Below, one piece after another: positions 26,244 to 35,440 of a stretch of 64,000 nucleotides of DNA; the stretch's first letter is position 1; every line of letters begins with the position of its first letter. The notes under the pieces were generated by a model that saw only the letters and a program-made list of their open reading frames with translations, did not search any database and was not told where the DNA came from. Source of the stretch: JADFOI01 sp965218935. GTDB lineage: Bacteria; Acidobacteriota; UBA6911; RPQK01; JADFOI01. Made by a program: the position numbers and the translations under genes. The DNA is taken from the NCBI GenBank assembly GCA_965218935.1, contig CBDCMH010000005.1:1-64000 (forward strand). Direction: 5' to 3'.

Positions 26244-28019
26244 CTACAAGTTGTATTCCTGGGCTTTCAAGAGCGCGGCGGCAATATCCCGTCGCAGGGG
26301 GATGCCATTGAGCAAGGAGTGTTTACAAAATCTTCGCAAAGCGGCTTGATAGGTGCGCTGTTCGTCTCCTTCAGAGACCGCGGCTACAATCTTCTTCCCC
26401 GAGAGGCTGATTTTGTCGATGGCATCATGGAGGTAACAGCGAATGAGCTTTTCATACAACTCCAGATCAGCCGACCCTTTTCGAGCAATCTTTAAAACCC
26501 GGAGCAGACCGCTTTCCATCCCATGCACTTCCATGATCATGTCGGCCGCCGCCATGACGATCTCCTGCTCATCGGCCAGGGCCTCCCCATATTTCTGGGC
26601 GGCCAGACCCGCCACCATCAAGGTGGCTTTTTTGGCGTTCTCCACCATGCGCTTCTCTTCGGCCAGCCGCTCTTCCTGATCCAATTCTTCGGGAAAAGAA
26701 GTGAGTTCCGAGAAGATCTGCTCCGCCGCCTGCATGAGGGCCAACTCCCCTTTCATGGCACGCCGCAGCAGCATTCCCGTGATGAGCATACGATTGATTT
26801 CGTTGGTCCCTTCAAAGATCCGGTTGATCCGAGAATCTCGGTAATAGCGTTCCACGGCGTATTCCTGGCTGTAGCCGTTGCCGCCATGGATCTGAACGGC
26901 CTCATCCACGACAAAATCCAGCATCTCGGTGCCCCAGACTTTGACGATGGAACACTCCACGGCGTACTGCTCAATAGCCTTCAGAGCCTGGCTCGGATCG
27001 TCCGCGTCCACTTCCCGGAGCTTGGCGTCGATGAGACCCACGGTGCGATAGGCCATGCTTTCTCCGATCCAGGTGCGGATCGCCATCTCAGCCAGCTTTT
27101 CCTGGACGGCCCCAAATTCGGCGATGGGACGCCCAAACTGCTGGCGTTCCGCCGCATAGCTGAGACTATCGCCAATGGCGGCCTTGGCCGCACCCACACA
27201 TCCCGCGCCCAACTTGTAGCGGCCGATATTCAAAATGTTCAGGGCAATCTTATGTCCCTTGCCCCTCTCCCCCAGGAGATTCTCAACCGGCACCCGAGCA
27301 TCTTGCAGCGACACGATCCGAGTGGAGGAACCCTTGATTCCCATCTTCTTCTCCTCGGTTCCCAGCTTGACCCCCTCAAACTCCCGCTCCACGATAAAGG
27401 CGCTGAAATCCTTCCCGTCGATCTTGGCAAAAACGACGAAAAGATCGGCAAATCCGGCATTGGTGATCCACAGCTTCTCCCCGTTGAGAATCCAGCTCTT
27501 TTTATCCTCACTGAGAACGGCCGTGCTCTTGGCGGCCAGGGCATCCGATCCGGAGGTGGCTTCGGTTAGGGCGTAGGCGGCAAGGAGCTCTCCTTTGGCC
27601 AGCTTGGGAAGATACTTTTGCTTCTGTTCTTCGGTTCCGAAATAAACAATGGGAAGGGTGCCAATGCCGCAGTGAGCCCCGTAGGAAATGGCAAAGGATC
27701 CTACCCGGGACAATTTCTCGGCAACAATGGTGGAGCCGGGCTTATCCAGTCCCAACCCTTCATATTTCTCGGGCACGTCGATGGCCAGGAGATCCAGTTC
27801 GGCGGCAGCTTTGCGCAACAGCTCAACCGTAAGGTCCAGATCCTGATGTTCGATCTGCTCGCATTGGGGCAGGATTTCCTGCTCCACAAATTGCTGGGCC
27901 GTCTGGGCAATCATCTGATGCTCCTCGGTGAAATCCTCTGGAGTGAACACATCCTGCGGATCGCTGGCGGTGATCAGGAATTCCCCACCCTTGAGTCTTG
28001 CCTGGACCTCGGCTGCCAT
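26244..28019 (-). CDS. Acyl-CoA dehydrogenase
   Basis: 591 residues, a long FadE-type enzyme: FAD-dependent alpha,beta-oxidation of acyl-CoA, passing electrons to an electron transfer flavoprotein. Motifs: AYALTEATSGSDALAAKS (FAD site), LWITNAGFADLFVVFAKIDG, VQIHGGNGYSQEYAVERYYR and INRIFEGTNEINRMLITG. The ~180-residue C-terminal helical extension is typical of the long subfamily. The stop lies directly beside REP palindromes. It stands alone; no beta-oxidation partners are adjacent. Confidence 0.9.
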   Translation of the reverse strand: MAAEVQARLKGGEFLITASDPQDVFTPEDFTEEHQMIAQTAQQFVEQEILPQCEQIEHQDLDLTVELLRKAAAELDLLAIDVPEKYEGLGLDKPGSTIVAEKLSRVGSFAISYGAHCGIGTLPIVYFGTEEQKQKYLPKLAKGELLAAYALTEATSGSDALAAKSTAVLSEDKKSWILNGEKLWITNAGFADLFVVFAKIDGKDFSAFIVEREFEGVKLGTEEKKMGIKGSSTRIVSLQDARVPVENLLGERGKGHKIALNILNIGRYKLGAGCVGAAKAAIGDSLSYAAERQQFGRPIAEFGAVQEKLAEMAIRTWIGESMAYRTVGLIDAKLREVDADDPSQALKAIEQYAVECSIVKVWGTEMLDFVVDEAVQIHGGNGYSQEYAVERYYRDSRINRIFEGTNEINRMLITGMLLRRAMKGELALMQAAEQIFSELTSFPEELDQEERLAEEKRMVENAKKATLMVAGLAAQKYGEALADEQEIVMAAADMIMEVHGMESGLLRVLKIARKGSADLELYEKLIRCYLHDAIDKISLSGKKIVAAVSEGDEQRTYQAALRRFCKHSLLNGIPLRRDIAAALLKAQEYNL

Positions 28020-28041
28020 AATTTCTCTCCTTTGGAGCTTT

Positions 28042-28066
28042 CCTCTAGAGGGTTCCCTCTAGAGGG
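28042..28066. repeat. Paired CCTCTAGAGG palindromes at the ogt stop
   Basis: CCTCTAGAGG (28042-28051) and CCCTCTAGAGGG (28055-28066) are two near-identical palindromes in tandem; the second contains the ogt stop codon. Possible terminator or small duplication. Confidence 0.5.
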
Positions 28067-28583
28067 TTGCCTCCCCGCCCAATAATTTCTCTTTAATCGC
28101 CAGGCCGCCCCCAAAACCCACCAGCGACCCGTCCTGGCCGATGACTCGATGACAGGAGACAACAATCGGTACCGGGTTGCTCCCCGCGGCAGACCCCACA
28201 GCCCGGCCGGCCCGGGGATTCCCCATTCGGCGAGCCACTTCCCCATAGCTCACCGTCGAACCGTAAGGAATCTTGAGCAGCTGCTTCCACATCTTCACTT
28301 GGAAGGGCGTTCCCCTGAGATCCAGGGGGAAGTCAAAAACGCGTCTTTCCCCTTTGAAGTATGCGGTCAGTTGTTCTACAGCCTCACGAAGGAACGGTTG
28401 CGAATCCGTCTCAGGCAAGCAGGCAAAATGGCGCTTGAACCAGGGAGACGAGTTGGTGAAAGACTGGGCGGAAAAGCAAATCCGACAGATTCCTTCTGGA
28501 CCTCCCACCACCACCAAGGTACCGAGTGAGGTCTCCAACTCTTGAAAACTCAGCCTGCTCACATCCCTCTTATCATAGAGCAA
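28059..28583 (-). CDS. ogt: Methylated-DNA-protein cysteine methyltransferase
   Basis: Repairs O6-alkylguanine by transferring the alkyl group to its own cysteine. The active site reads VSCHRVIG (usually PCHRV). The HTH-like RAVGSAAGSNPVPIV and the preceding GTPFQVKMWKQLLKIPYGST are characteristic. A start at 28583 would be TTG; a GTG at 28562 (VSRLSFQELETSLGT) with AAGAGGG upstream is an alternative. The stop codon falls inside a CCCTCTAGAGGG palindrome that is repeated 13 bases away. Confidence 0.88.
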   Translation of the reverse strand: MLYDKRDVSRLSFQELETSLGTLVVVGGPEGICRICFSAQSFTNSSPWFKRHFACLPETDSQPFLREAVEQLTAYFKGERRVFDFPLDLRGTPFQVKMWKQLLKIPYGSTVSYGEVARRMGNPRAGRAVGSAAGSNPVPIVVSCHRVIGQDGSLVGFGGGLAIKEKLLGGEATL

Positions 28584-28627
28584 GAAGTCGGAAGAAAAAA
28601 ATCAAACAACAGAGCCGCTGTGAGCGG

Positions 28628-28668
28628 AAATTAAAAATTCCAAATCACAAACAAATTCCAAATTCTAA
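28628..28668. repeat. CAAATTCC-type short repeat
   Basis: AATTAAAAATTCCAAATCAC followed by AAACAAATTCCAAATTCTAA. The same word family reappears at 29921-30025 on the far side of the IS3 element and at 35540-35605. The IS inserted into this array. Confidence 0.55.
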
Positions 28669-28725
28669 GTTGGAGTTGACCCGTTTTCGTGGACACCTGA
28701 TTCTTTAGGGAGAAAGGAGAACACA

Positions 28726-29037
28726 ATGCCAAGAAATGGTCGAAGGTACCCACCTGAGTTTCGCCAGCAAATGGTGGAACTGGTGCGGTCAGGACGAAGT
28801 CCAGGATCATTGGCCCGGGAGTTCGAACCGTCTGATCAATCGATCCGCAACTGGGTTGCCCAGGTCGATCGGGATGAGGGCTGGCGCAAAGACGGGCTAA
28901 CGACGCCGGAGCGAGAGGAGCTGGGGCGGCTGCGTCGGGAGAATCGCCGCCTGCGTGAAGAGCGGGAGATCTTAAAAAAGGCGGCAGCCTGGTTCGCTCG
29001 GGAGACCGAGTCCGGATCTTCGGGTTCGTCAAGATGA
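28726..29037 (+). CDS. IS3-family transposase OrfA
   Basis: 103 residues: HTH (RYPPEFRQQMVELVRSGRSP; LAREFEPSDQSIRNWVAQVD) followed by a leucine zipper (GRLRRENRRLREEREILKKA). A slippery A6G run (TTAAAAAAGG, about 28971-28980) near the end is the usual IS3 site for -1 frameshifting to make OrfAB. Its stop overlaps the OrfB start. Confidence 0.88.
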   Translation: MPRNGRRYPPEFRQQMVELVRSGRSPGSLAREFEPSDQSIRNWVAQVDRDEGWRKDGLTTPEREELGRLRRENRRLREEREILKKAAAWFARETESGSSGSSR

Positions 29038-29888
29038 ATCAGGCCAGCCATAAGATTACCACCCTGTGCCGGGTACTGGGAGTCTCCACCAGCGGCTACT
29101 ACGGGTGGCGGGGCCGTGAGCCAAGTGTTCGGGCTCAGCAGGATGCCCTTTTGCTGGCCCGGATCCGAGCCCTTCATGAGCGCTCTCGGGGCACCTACGG
29201 GGTTCCTCGGATTCACGCCCAGCTGAGTGCAAACGGGATTCCCGTCGGTCGTAAGCGTATCGCTCGTCTGATGCACAAAGCGGGTTTGCAAGGAGTGAGC
29301 CGTCGCAAGAAATACAGGACCACGATCCGGAATGAAAAGGTTCGGCCCGCTGCTGATCTGGTTCAGCGCGACTTCTCGGTGCAGGGCCCCAATCAACTGT
29401 GGGTAGCGGACATCACCTACATCCGGACGGGCTCAGGATTTCTTTATCTGGCTGTGGTGCTCGATGCCTTCAGCCGCCGGGTGGTAGGCTGGGCCATGAA
29501 GACTCACCTGAGGACTCAGCTGGTGCTGGCCGCCCTGGAGATGGCTTTATGGCAGAGACGTCCACACAGCGTGATCCATCATTCGGACCAGGGCACTCAG
29601 TACACCTCGATTGCCTTTGGCCAGCGTTGTCGCCGAGCTGGGGTTCGACCCTCCATGGGATCGGGGGGGGACTGCTATGACAATGCCCTGTGTGAGAGTT
29701 TCTTTGCCTCGCTGGAGTGTGAGTTGCTGGAGCGTCACCACTTCCTCACCCCGACTCAGGCCCGTAGTGCCCTCTTCGACTTTATCGAGGGTTTCTACAA
29801 CCCCCATCGGTTACACTCGTCACTGGGGTATCATTCCCCGGCTGAGTTCGAAAGGAGATATGCTACGTTACCTGCAGTCCCAAACTAG
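29034..29888 (+). CDS. IS3-family transposase OrfB
   Basis: 284 residues: HTH_21 region (RGTYGVPRIHAQLSANGIPV) and integrase core with D126 (WVADITYI), D185 (HHSDQGTQY) and E221 (ALCESFFASLE), spaced DD(35)E. Intact. Start ATGA overlaps the OrfA stop. Confidence 0.9.
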   Translation: MNQASHKITTLCRVLGVSTSGYYGWRGREPSVRAQQDALLLARIRALHERSRGTYGVPRIHAQLSANGIPVGRKRIARLMHKAGLQGVSRRKKYRTTIRNEKVRPAADLVQRDFSVQGPNQLWVADITYIRTGSGFLYLAVVLDAFSRRVVGWAMKTHLRTQLVLAALEMALWQRRPHSVIHHSDQGTQYTSIAFGQRCRRAGVRPSMGSGGDCYDNALCESFFASLECELLERHHFLTPTQARSALFDFIEGFYNPHRLHSSLGYHSPAEFERRYATLPAVPN

Positions 29889-29917
29889 AAACTGTCCACC
29901 AAAGCGGGGTAACTTCA

Positions 29918-30152
29918 AGTCCTAAACAAGTTTCAAATTCTAGATTCCAAGCTCAAAACCTCTGAGAGTTTAGGTTCACGGACTGCCCTATGCTGATTTT
30001 GTTTGGAACTTGGAATTTAGGATTTGATTTGTTTGTCACTTCAAAAGCCAGACCGCCAGAAACATCGTTTCTTTATTGCCCTTTCCCCCCTCCAGCCTTA
30101 TCATTTAAAAACCATTTCTTCTCCGCAGCTACCGGGGAGGGGACTTGTAACC
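29918..30152. repeat. CAAATTC-type repeats and leader before the VOC gene
   Basis: Continues the array broken by the IS3 element: ACAAGTTTCAAATTCTAGAT, then GGAACTTGGAATTTAGGATT in inverted sense. GGGGAGGGGACTTGTAACC supplies a Shine-Dalgarno for the next gene. No ORF of its own is convincing. Confidence 0.4.
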
Positions 30153-30569
30153 ATGCCAGAAATCAACGGTGTCTTGGAAACGCAGCTTTGGGTAGAGGAT
30201 CTGGAACGTTCGCTGCGCTTTTACCAGGAGGTTTTCGGATGTCGGGTGATTGATGGGGGTCCGGAGCGCCTGATCGCGCTCAGCATTGAAGATCGCCAGG
30301 TTCTCCTGTTGGCCAAGAAAGGTGCTTCCACGCTACCCACGGTCCTTCCAGGTGGCACCATCCCTCCTATTGATGGGGAGGGCCCGTCGCATCTCGCTTT
30401 CTCCGTTTCAGCCGATCAGCTGGAACCCTGGGAAGAATGGTTGAATGAAAAGGGTATCGACATAGAGAGCAAAGTTTCCTGGATGAGGGGTGGCAAGAGT
30501 CTCTATTTTCGAGACCCTGATGGAAACCTCTTGGAAATTGGAATGCCAGGGATATGGTCCATCTACTAG
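30153..30569 (+). CDS. Glyoxalase/bleomycin-resistance (VOC) superfamily protein
   Basis: 138 residues. Two beta-alpha-beta-beta-beta modules: ETQLWVEDLERSLRFYQEVF and PSHLAFSVSADQLEPWEEWL, ending in FRDPDGNLLEIGMPG. The C-terminal Glu of LLEIG and His of SHLAF fit metal ligands. Possible roles are glyoxalase, extradiol dioxygenase or resistance protein; the sequence does not decide. A 14-base match to the end of a MITE (30568-30581) directly follows its stop. Confidence 0.8.
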   Translation: MPEINGVLETQLWVEDLERSLRFYQEVFGCRVIDGGPERLIALSIEDRQVLLLAKKGASTLPTVLPGGTIPPIDGEGPSHLAFSVSADQLEPWEEWLNEKGIDIESKVSWMRGGKSLYFRDPDGNLLEIGMPGIWSIY

Positions 30570-30677
30570 TGTCTCGTCCCATGCAGAAATGCACGACCCA
30601 GGGCTACATCGCCGGCAAGGAAGCGGCCTCTGAACCCAGTTGGGATTAGCAATCTTACAACCTACGGAGTAACGGAC

Positions 30678-31521
30678 ATGAAAAAAGCCACCGATTTTGA
30701 TCAGAAACTTCTCAACCTCTTTGACCGCTACGTTCACGGCCTGATCAGCCGTCGAGAGTTCCTGGAGGGTGCCTCCAAATTCGCGGTGGGCGGCCTGACA
30801 GCTGCCGGGATATTGGAAAGCCTCAGCCCTCAGTATGTTGAGGCGCAGCAAATTCCGGAAGACGACCCGCTGCTCAAGACCGAGACCATCGAATACCCTT
30901 CCCCCCAGGGATCCGGACCCGTCCGGGCCTACCTGGCGCGGCCTGCGAATTCCCGCGGCAACCTTCCCGGGGTTGTGGTGATCCATGAAAACCGGGGTCT
31001 CAATCCCCATATCAAGGACGTGGCAAGACGCGCCGGCCTGGCCGGTTTTTTGGCCCTTGCTCCAGACGCCCTGACCCCTTTAGGGGGCTACCCGGGCAAT
31101 GACGATGATGGCCGGACCCTGCAGCGACAGCTCGATCGAGGGAAAATGACCGAGGATTTCGTGGCCGCTGCACTCCACCTGAAATCGCATCCCGAATGCA
31201 GCGGGCGATACGGCGCTGTGGGTTTCTGCTTCGGAGGAGGCATGGCCAACACTCTTGCGGTGAGGCTCCCCGATCTTGCCGCTGCGGTTCCCTTCTATGG
31301 TGGGCAGCCCGGCGGAGGACGTCCCAAAAATCAAGGCTTTTGCTGCACTATGCCGAGCTGGATACACGGGTCTGGCCGGATTACGAGGCAGCCCTCAAAG
31401 CAAACGGGGTGACCTACACGGGCTATGAAGGTGCCAATCACTCCATAACGATGCGTTATGATCAGGCCGAGCGCTGGCCTGGCAACGGACCATTGATTTC
31501 TTCAACAAGACGCTGCGCTAG
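30678..31521 (+). pseudogene. Dienelactone hydrolase family protein, broken at the C-terminus
   Basis: Alpha/beta hydrolase. The N-terminus has a Tat-like SRREFLEGASKFAVGGLTAA (24-43), so the protein may be exported. The catalytic-like E104 (VIHENRG) and C184 (GFCFGGG) are present. Frame is lost near 31315, just after AAVPFYGGQPG. The expected continuation (LLLHYAELDTR, then DYEAALKANGVTYTGY) is in another frame and missing the segment with the catalytic His. The gene end (FFNKTLR) is recognisable up to TAG at 31521, and again at 31956 in a second, longer copy. Confidence 0.7.
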
Positions 31522-32096
31522 TCCGCTATGCGGTTCTTGTCACGAAGCCAGGAAAGCACCGACTTGACGAGGCGCGCTCGAGAACTATTTTGGGGACAGA
31601 CGACATAGTCCGGGCAGCCCGCGTCACACAGCGGAGGACGTCCGACCAAAATCAAGGCCTCTCTTTTGCTGTGTGCACTATGCCGAGCTGGATACACGGG
31701 ATCAACGCCGGATGGCCGGATTACTGAGGCAGCCCTCAAAGCAAACGGGGCTGACCTACACGGGCCATCGATCTATGCGCAAGGTGCCAGCGATCAGGGG
31801 TATGAAGAGTTTTTGATGGAGCGGCTTCCATAACGATACCGGGTTTGGAAGCACCCGCCACGCCCCGTTATGATCAGGCCGCAGCGACACCTGGCCTGGC
31901 AACGGACCACGGAAGCGGCCGAGAAGGTTGATTTCTTCAACAAGACGCTGCGCTAGTCCGGACTATGCATAGGTTCTTGTCACGAAGCCAGGAAAGCACC
32001 GACTTGACGAGGCGCGCTCGAGAACTCGAATTTTGGGGATTCCGGCTGCTTGGCCCAAAAACCCAACTCAGCGATCCCTTCGCTGACGACATAGTC
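31307..32096. repeat. Imperfect tandem duplication of the dienelactone hydrolase 3' end
   Basis: Unit 1 (about 31307-31612) and unit 2 (about 31613-32096) share long identical blocks such as TATGCCGAGCTGGATACACG, ATTTCTTCAACAAGACGCTG and GGAAAGCACCGACTTGACGA. Unit 2 has about two dozen short extra insertions. Neither encodes an intact C-terminus; unit 1 appears compressed and unit 2 expanded relative to the expected gene. An assembly or consensus artefact is the first explanation. Confidence 0.65.
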
Positions 32097-32105
32097 CGGG
32101 CTAGG
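31957..32105. mobile_element. Short element with inverted CCGGACTATG ends (IS1380-like remnant)
   Basis: Left end TCCGGACTATGCATAGGT and right end GACATAGTCCGGGC face each other about 150 bases apart. Related ends occur at 36690-36737 (GGCCCGGATCATTCA / TGAATAGTCCGGGCC) and 38095-38111 (CCTGGATTATGCATAGG). They resemble what I recall of IS1380-family ends, but that match is from memory. Confidence 0.4.
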
Positions 32106-32130
32106 GCATCTTCAAGAGGGTCTTCTTCCT

Positions 32131-32877
32131 GTGGATCAAGTTGACTTCAGATTGCTGATCGGGGCACTGGCTGTCTTGCTGGCGGGAGCCACCAAGGGCA
32201 TTAGTGGCCTTGGCCTGCCGATCGTGGCCACACCCATTCTGGCGGTGCTTTACGATCTCCCGACTGCGATCGCCATTGCTATCCTCCCCACTACACTGTC
32301 CGACATGCCCATTCTCTATACTTACCGCAGCGAGTGGCGCCAGACTCTCCGCTTCATCCCCATGATTGTGGCGGGAACGGCCGGTATCCTCATCGGCACT
32401 CAAATTCTGATTCGTGTCGACCAGGGGCTATTAAAGGGGGCGCTGGGATTGATTGTACTGCTCTTCGTGGTTATTTCCTGGTTTCATCTCCTACCCCGTC
32501 TGAGTGATCGCTTTGCCGCCCGATGGGGAGCCGCTGCCGGTTTGTTGGCCGGAATGCTACAGGGAGCGACGGGAACCTCGGCTCCCGTGATCACGGTCTT
32601 CTTTTACCAGCTGCACCTACCCAGGGCAGCCTTTCTGTTTTTGATTAACGTCTTTTTTGTGACTGTGGACAGTATGCAGATGGGTTCGCTCATCTGGGTC
32701 GGCATCTATACACCAAAGCTATTTCTCCTCGCCCTTGGGGCTGCAGCTCTGGTAGGCCCTATGGTCTTTCTGACCCTTCGACTCCAAAAAAGGATCAACG
32801 AACAACTGTTCCGCCGAATTGTGCTGCTGGTTTTGGCTCTAACCGGTGTGCTGCTCTTATCCCGTATGGGTTCCTAG
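32131..32877 (+). CDS. TauE/SafE-family sulfite/anion exporter-like membrane protein
   Basis: 248 residues, GTG start at 32131 with AGAGGG upstream. Seven or eight membrane helices. The first half contains GATKGISGLGLPIVATPILA and the second half GAAAGLLAGMLQGATGTSAP, the internal-repeat signature of TauE/SafE. Members export sulfite, sulfoacetate or similar anions, or import them. It lies 10 kb from the sHdr operon, where sulfite is a likely end product, but it is not in that operon, so the link is only suggestive. Confidence 0.83.
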   Translation: MDQVDFRLLIGALAVLLAGATKGISGLGLPIVATPILAVLYDLPTAIAIAILPTTLSDMPILYTYRSEWRQTLRFIPMIVAGTAGILIGTQILIRVDQGLLKGALGLIVLLFVVISWFHLLPRLSDRFAARWGAAAGLLAGMLQGATGTSAPVITVFFYQLHLPRAAFLFLINVFFVTVDSMQMGSLIWVGIYTPKLFLLALGAAALVGPMVFLTLRLQKRINEQLFRRIVLLVLALTGVLLLSRMGS

Positions 32878-32923
32878 GCTAGGCTAAAAGCCTGCCCGGA
32901 CGGTCTGAAGTGGGAATCTATCT

Positions 32924-34366
32924 TCAGCAGCGGATGGCCACCATCTGAATATGGGTCATTTCTTCCACTGCGAAGCGAACTCCCTCGCGGCCGATTCCGC
33001 TCCGGCCAAGCCCGCCGTAAGGCATATGATCGGTCCGAAACGTGGGTGTGTCGTTGATGATGACCCCGCCAAAGTTCAGCTCTCGGATGGCCTGGAAAAC
33101 GCGGCCCACATCCTGGGTAAAGACTGCCGCCTGGAGCCCATATTCAGTGGCATCAGCCTGGCGGAGCGCTTCCTCAAAGTCATCGTAAGCGATCAGGCTG
33201 GCTACGGGAGCGAAGGTTTCCTCCTGGACCACTTTCATTTCCGGCTTCACATTCGCCAGCACCGTGGGCCAGTAGACGGCCCCTTCACGCCGTCCCCCCG
33301 TCAGGACCTGCGCACCCTCCTGGGTGGCCTCGTTGACCCAACCCTCGATTCGCTCAGCCTCTCCCTGGTCGATCATGGGTCCCACATCCACCTTCTCGTC
33401 CAGAGGATCACCCACCACCATGGCCTGACTGGCTTGAACAAAATGCTCGGTGAAAGGCTCGTAGATGGTTCGGTCGGAGTAAATCCGTTGCACCGAGAGG
33501 CACACCTGTCCCGAATTGTAATAGGCGCCCACCGCACAGCGTTTGGCCACCATCTCCAGGTCGGCATCCGGCGCCACGATCACAGGGGAGGTGTTCCCCA
33601 GCTCAAGAGTGATCTTCTTGATCCCCGCAATCTGAGTGATTCGCTCTCCGACCCCCGGACTGCCGGTGAAAGTCACCTTGTCCACCCGGGGATCACCCAC
33701 CAGCTGCTCCCCCACCTTTCTCCCCGATCCGACCACAAGATTGATGCCGCCTGGCGGCAGTCCCGCTTTCTCTAGAATGCGACACAGCAGGACCGACGTC
33801 ATGGGCGTACTGCTGGCCGGTTTCAGCACCACGCTGTTGCCTGCGGCAAGGGCCGGCGCCACTTTGTGGGCCACGAGATTGAGAGGAAAATTAAAGGGGG
33901 CGATGGCCGCCACCACCCCCACCGGGCGGCGCACGAAAAAACCAAAGTAACCTTCTCCGGACGGCACGGCATCCAGGGGTATCGTTTCTCCATGAATCCG
34001 CCCCGCCTCCTGGGCAGCAATCGAGAAGGTACTGACGGCTCGATCCACTTCGATGCGTGCGAACTTCAGAGCCTTTCCGGCTTCAAGAGCAATGGTCCTT
34101 GCGATCTCCTCACGCTGTTCTCGAATCAGCGAGGCCGTCAAAGTCAGGATGTCGCTTCTTTGATAGGCTGGCATGACCGCCATGTTGCGAGCACCCTTAT
34201 AGGCTGCTTCAATGGCGGCATCCACATCTTCCTCCCGGGCGGTGGGGAGGCTTGCAATGACCTTTCCGCTGTATTTGTTGTGGACCTCCAGCGAGGGTCC
34301 CCCCTCCACCCAACGCCCATCAATAAACAGCTTTGCCTCGCCCAGTTCCAATGTCGCACTACTCAT
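32924..34366 (-). CDS. NAD(P)-dependent aldehyde dehydrogenase
   Basis: 480 residues. Catalytic Cys in NSGQVCLSVQRIYSD, general-base Glu in ITLELGNTSPVIV, and the NAD-site segment FTGSPGVGERIT. Oxidises an aldehyde to the acid. Sequence style is close to the lactaldehyde/succinate-semialdehyde/phosphonoformaldehyde cluster; substrate not determined. Next genes are an ACMSD-like amidohydrolase and, divergently, a DHDPS-family lyase, suggesting a small catabolic cluster. Confidence 0.88.
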   Translation of the reverse strand: MSSATLELGEAKLFIDGRWVEGGPSLEVHNKYSGKVIASLPTAREEDVDAAIEAAYKGARNMAVMPAYQRSDILTLTASLIREQREEIARTIALEAGKALKFARIEVDRAVSTFSIAAQEAGRIHGETIPLDAVPSGEGYFGFFVRRPVGVVAAIAPFNFPLNLVAHKVAPALAAGNSVVLKPASSTPMTSVLLCRILEKAGLPPGGINLVVGSGRKVGEQLVGDPRVDKVTFTGSPGVGERITQIAGIKKITLELGNTSPVIVAPDADLEMVAKRCAVGAYYNSGQVCLSVQRIYSDRTIYEPFTEHFVQASQAMVVGDPLDEKVDVGPMIDQGEAERIEGWVNEATQEGAQVLTGGRREGAVYWPTVLANVKPEMKVVQEETFAPVASLIAYDDFEEALRQADATEYGLQAAVFTQDVGRVFQAIRELNFGGVIINDTPTFRTDHMPYGGLGRSGIGREGVRFAVEEMTHIQMVAIRC

Positions 34367-34438
34367 CGTGAGGTTTCCTCTTCCATCGTAATCCTAAATA
34401 TCTGAATGTCTGCAGTAGGTTACAAACGATTATATAAA

Positions 34439-35440
34439 CTAAATCTTGAACAACCGCTTTGCGTTGTCCTGGTAGATCTTCTTCTTTTCGTCATCCGAGG
34501 CTTTCATTTCGGTGATCGTATGGATGGTATCGCCAACAAACTTGGAGCCCCCTTTCGAGTCAAAGGGCATGTCGGTCGCGAAGACGACCTGATCCACACC
34601 GAAAAAGGCCACTCCGCACTCCAGTGCGGGAACTGAACCATTGGTCGCAGTGTCCGCATAAAACATCCGAAAGTAATCATAGGGATGCTTTTCAAGCCGA
34701 TCCATCAAGATCTTCCCTTTTTCCGTTTTGCCCAGCTTGTTGTACCCCTCTTGGATTCTTCCTTCCGTATAGGGAATCAGGGCACCCAAGTGATGAGTGA
34801 TGATTTTCAGATTGGGGAACTTGTCGAATATTCCCCAACACACCAGCCGGGTCATGGCTGCGGTGCTGTCGTAGGGCCAGCCAAAGATATGCCAGATATC
34901 ACATTGGGATTCCTCCTCAGCGGGATAATCGGCAAAGTGAACGTTCCGGGCAGGATGGAGCAAGATGGGAAGGTCGTACTCCGCCATCTTCTCAAAGATC
35001 GGTAAGAACTCAGGCTGATCCAGCGCACGCCCTTTGACAGGCGAAAAGATCTGCACACCCTTTAGCCCCAGCTCATTGATGGCCCGGTCCATTTCTTTTA
35101 GGGCCCCATCAATATTGTTCATGGGAAGGGCGGCCACCGCGGCAGCAAAGCGATCAGGATATTTGGCCACCAATTCGGCCATCTCATCGTTGCCGATCCG
35201 AGCAAGTTCCAGTGCCTCTTCGGGTCCCCCCAGCACTTCCATGGGAGGATTGGCCAGGGTCAGGATCTGAACATAATCCTCGAACATATCCATGATCTTG
35301 AATCTGGCCTCGAGATCCCCCAAAGCGGGAATGATCTTGAGACGGGCCGCCATGACCTCACCCAGAGCGGGAGGGGCCGTTTTGAGACGCTTCTCATGAA
35401 ACTTCGGAGTCACAAAATGGTTAAAAACATCAATTTTCAT
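34439..35440 (-). CDS. Amidohydrolase 2 (ACMSD-like) family protein
   Basis: 333 residues. A metal-dependent TIM-barrel hydrolase or decarboxylase, like aminocarboxymuconate-semialdehyde decarboxylase. The N-terminal strand MKIDVFNHFV replaces the classical HxH by NHF, so one metal ligand may differ. ILLHPARN and LKIITHHLGALIPY supply conserved His residues, and VVFATDMPFDSKGG supplies the C-terminal Asp. 72 bases upstream of the aldehyde dehydrogenase in the same direction. Substrate unknown. Confidence 0.82.
   Translation of the reverse strand: MKIDVFNHFVTPKFHEKRLKTAPPALGEVMAARLKIIPALGDLEARFKIMDMFEDYVQILTLANPPMEVLGGPEEALELARIGNDEMAELVAKYPDRFAAAVAALPMNNIDGALKEMDRAINELGLKGVQIFSPVKGRALDQPEFLPIFEKMAEYDLPILLHPARNVHFADYPAEEESQCDIWHIFGWPYDSTAAMTRLVCWGIFDKFPNLKIITHHLGALIPYTEGRIQEGYNKLGKTEKGKILMDRLEKHPYDYFRMFYADTATNGSVPALECGVAFFGVDQVVFATDMPFDSKGGSKFVGDTIHTITEMKASDDEKKKIYQDNAKRLFKI

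Larger units (their letters stand above)
28671..29917 (+). mobile_element. IS3-family insertion sequence
   Basis: 1247 bp. Imperfect inverted ends: left TGGAGTTGACCCGTTTTCGT, right (reverse complement) TGAAGTTACCCCGCTTTGGT; both continue GGACA. The target duplication is AGT (28668-28670 and 29918-29920). Two overlapping genes, with a DD(35)E transposase. It is complete and probably recent, having split a CAAATTC-type repeat. Confidence 0.88.

Noticed and set aside
26244..28019. Acyl-CoA dehydrogenase as electron source for the EtfAB of the shdr operon
   Set aside because: It is 22 kb away, on the opposite strand and not linked; the etf genes are embedded among sHdr genes, so sulfur oxidation is the simpler partner.
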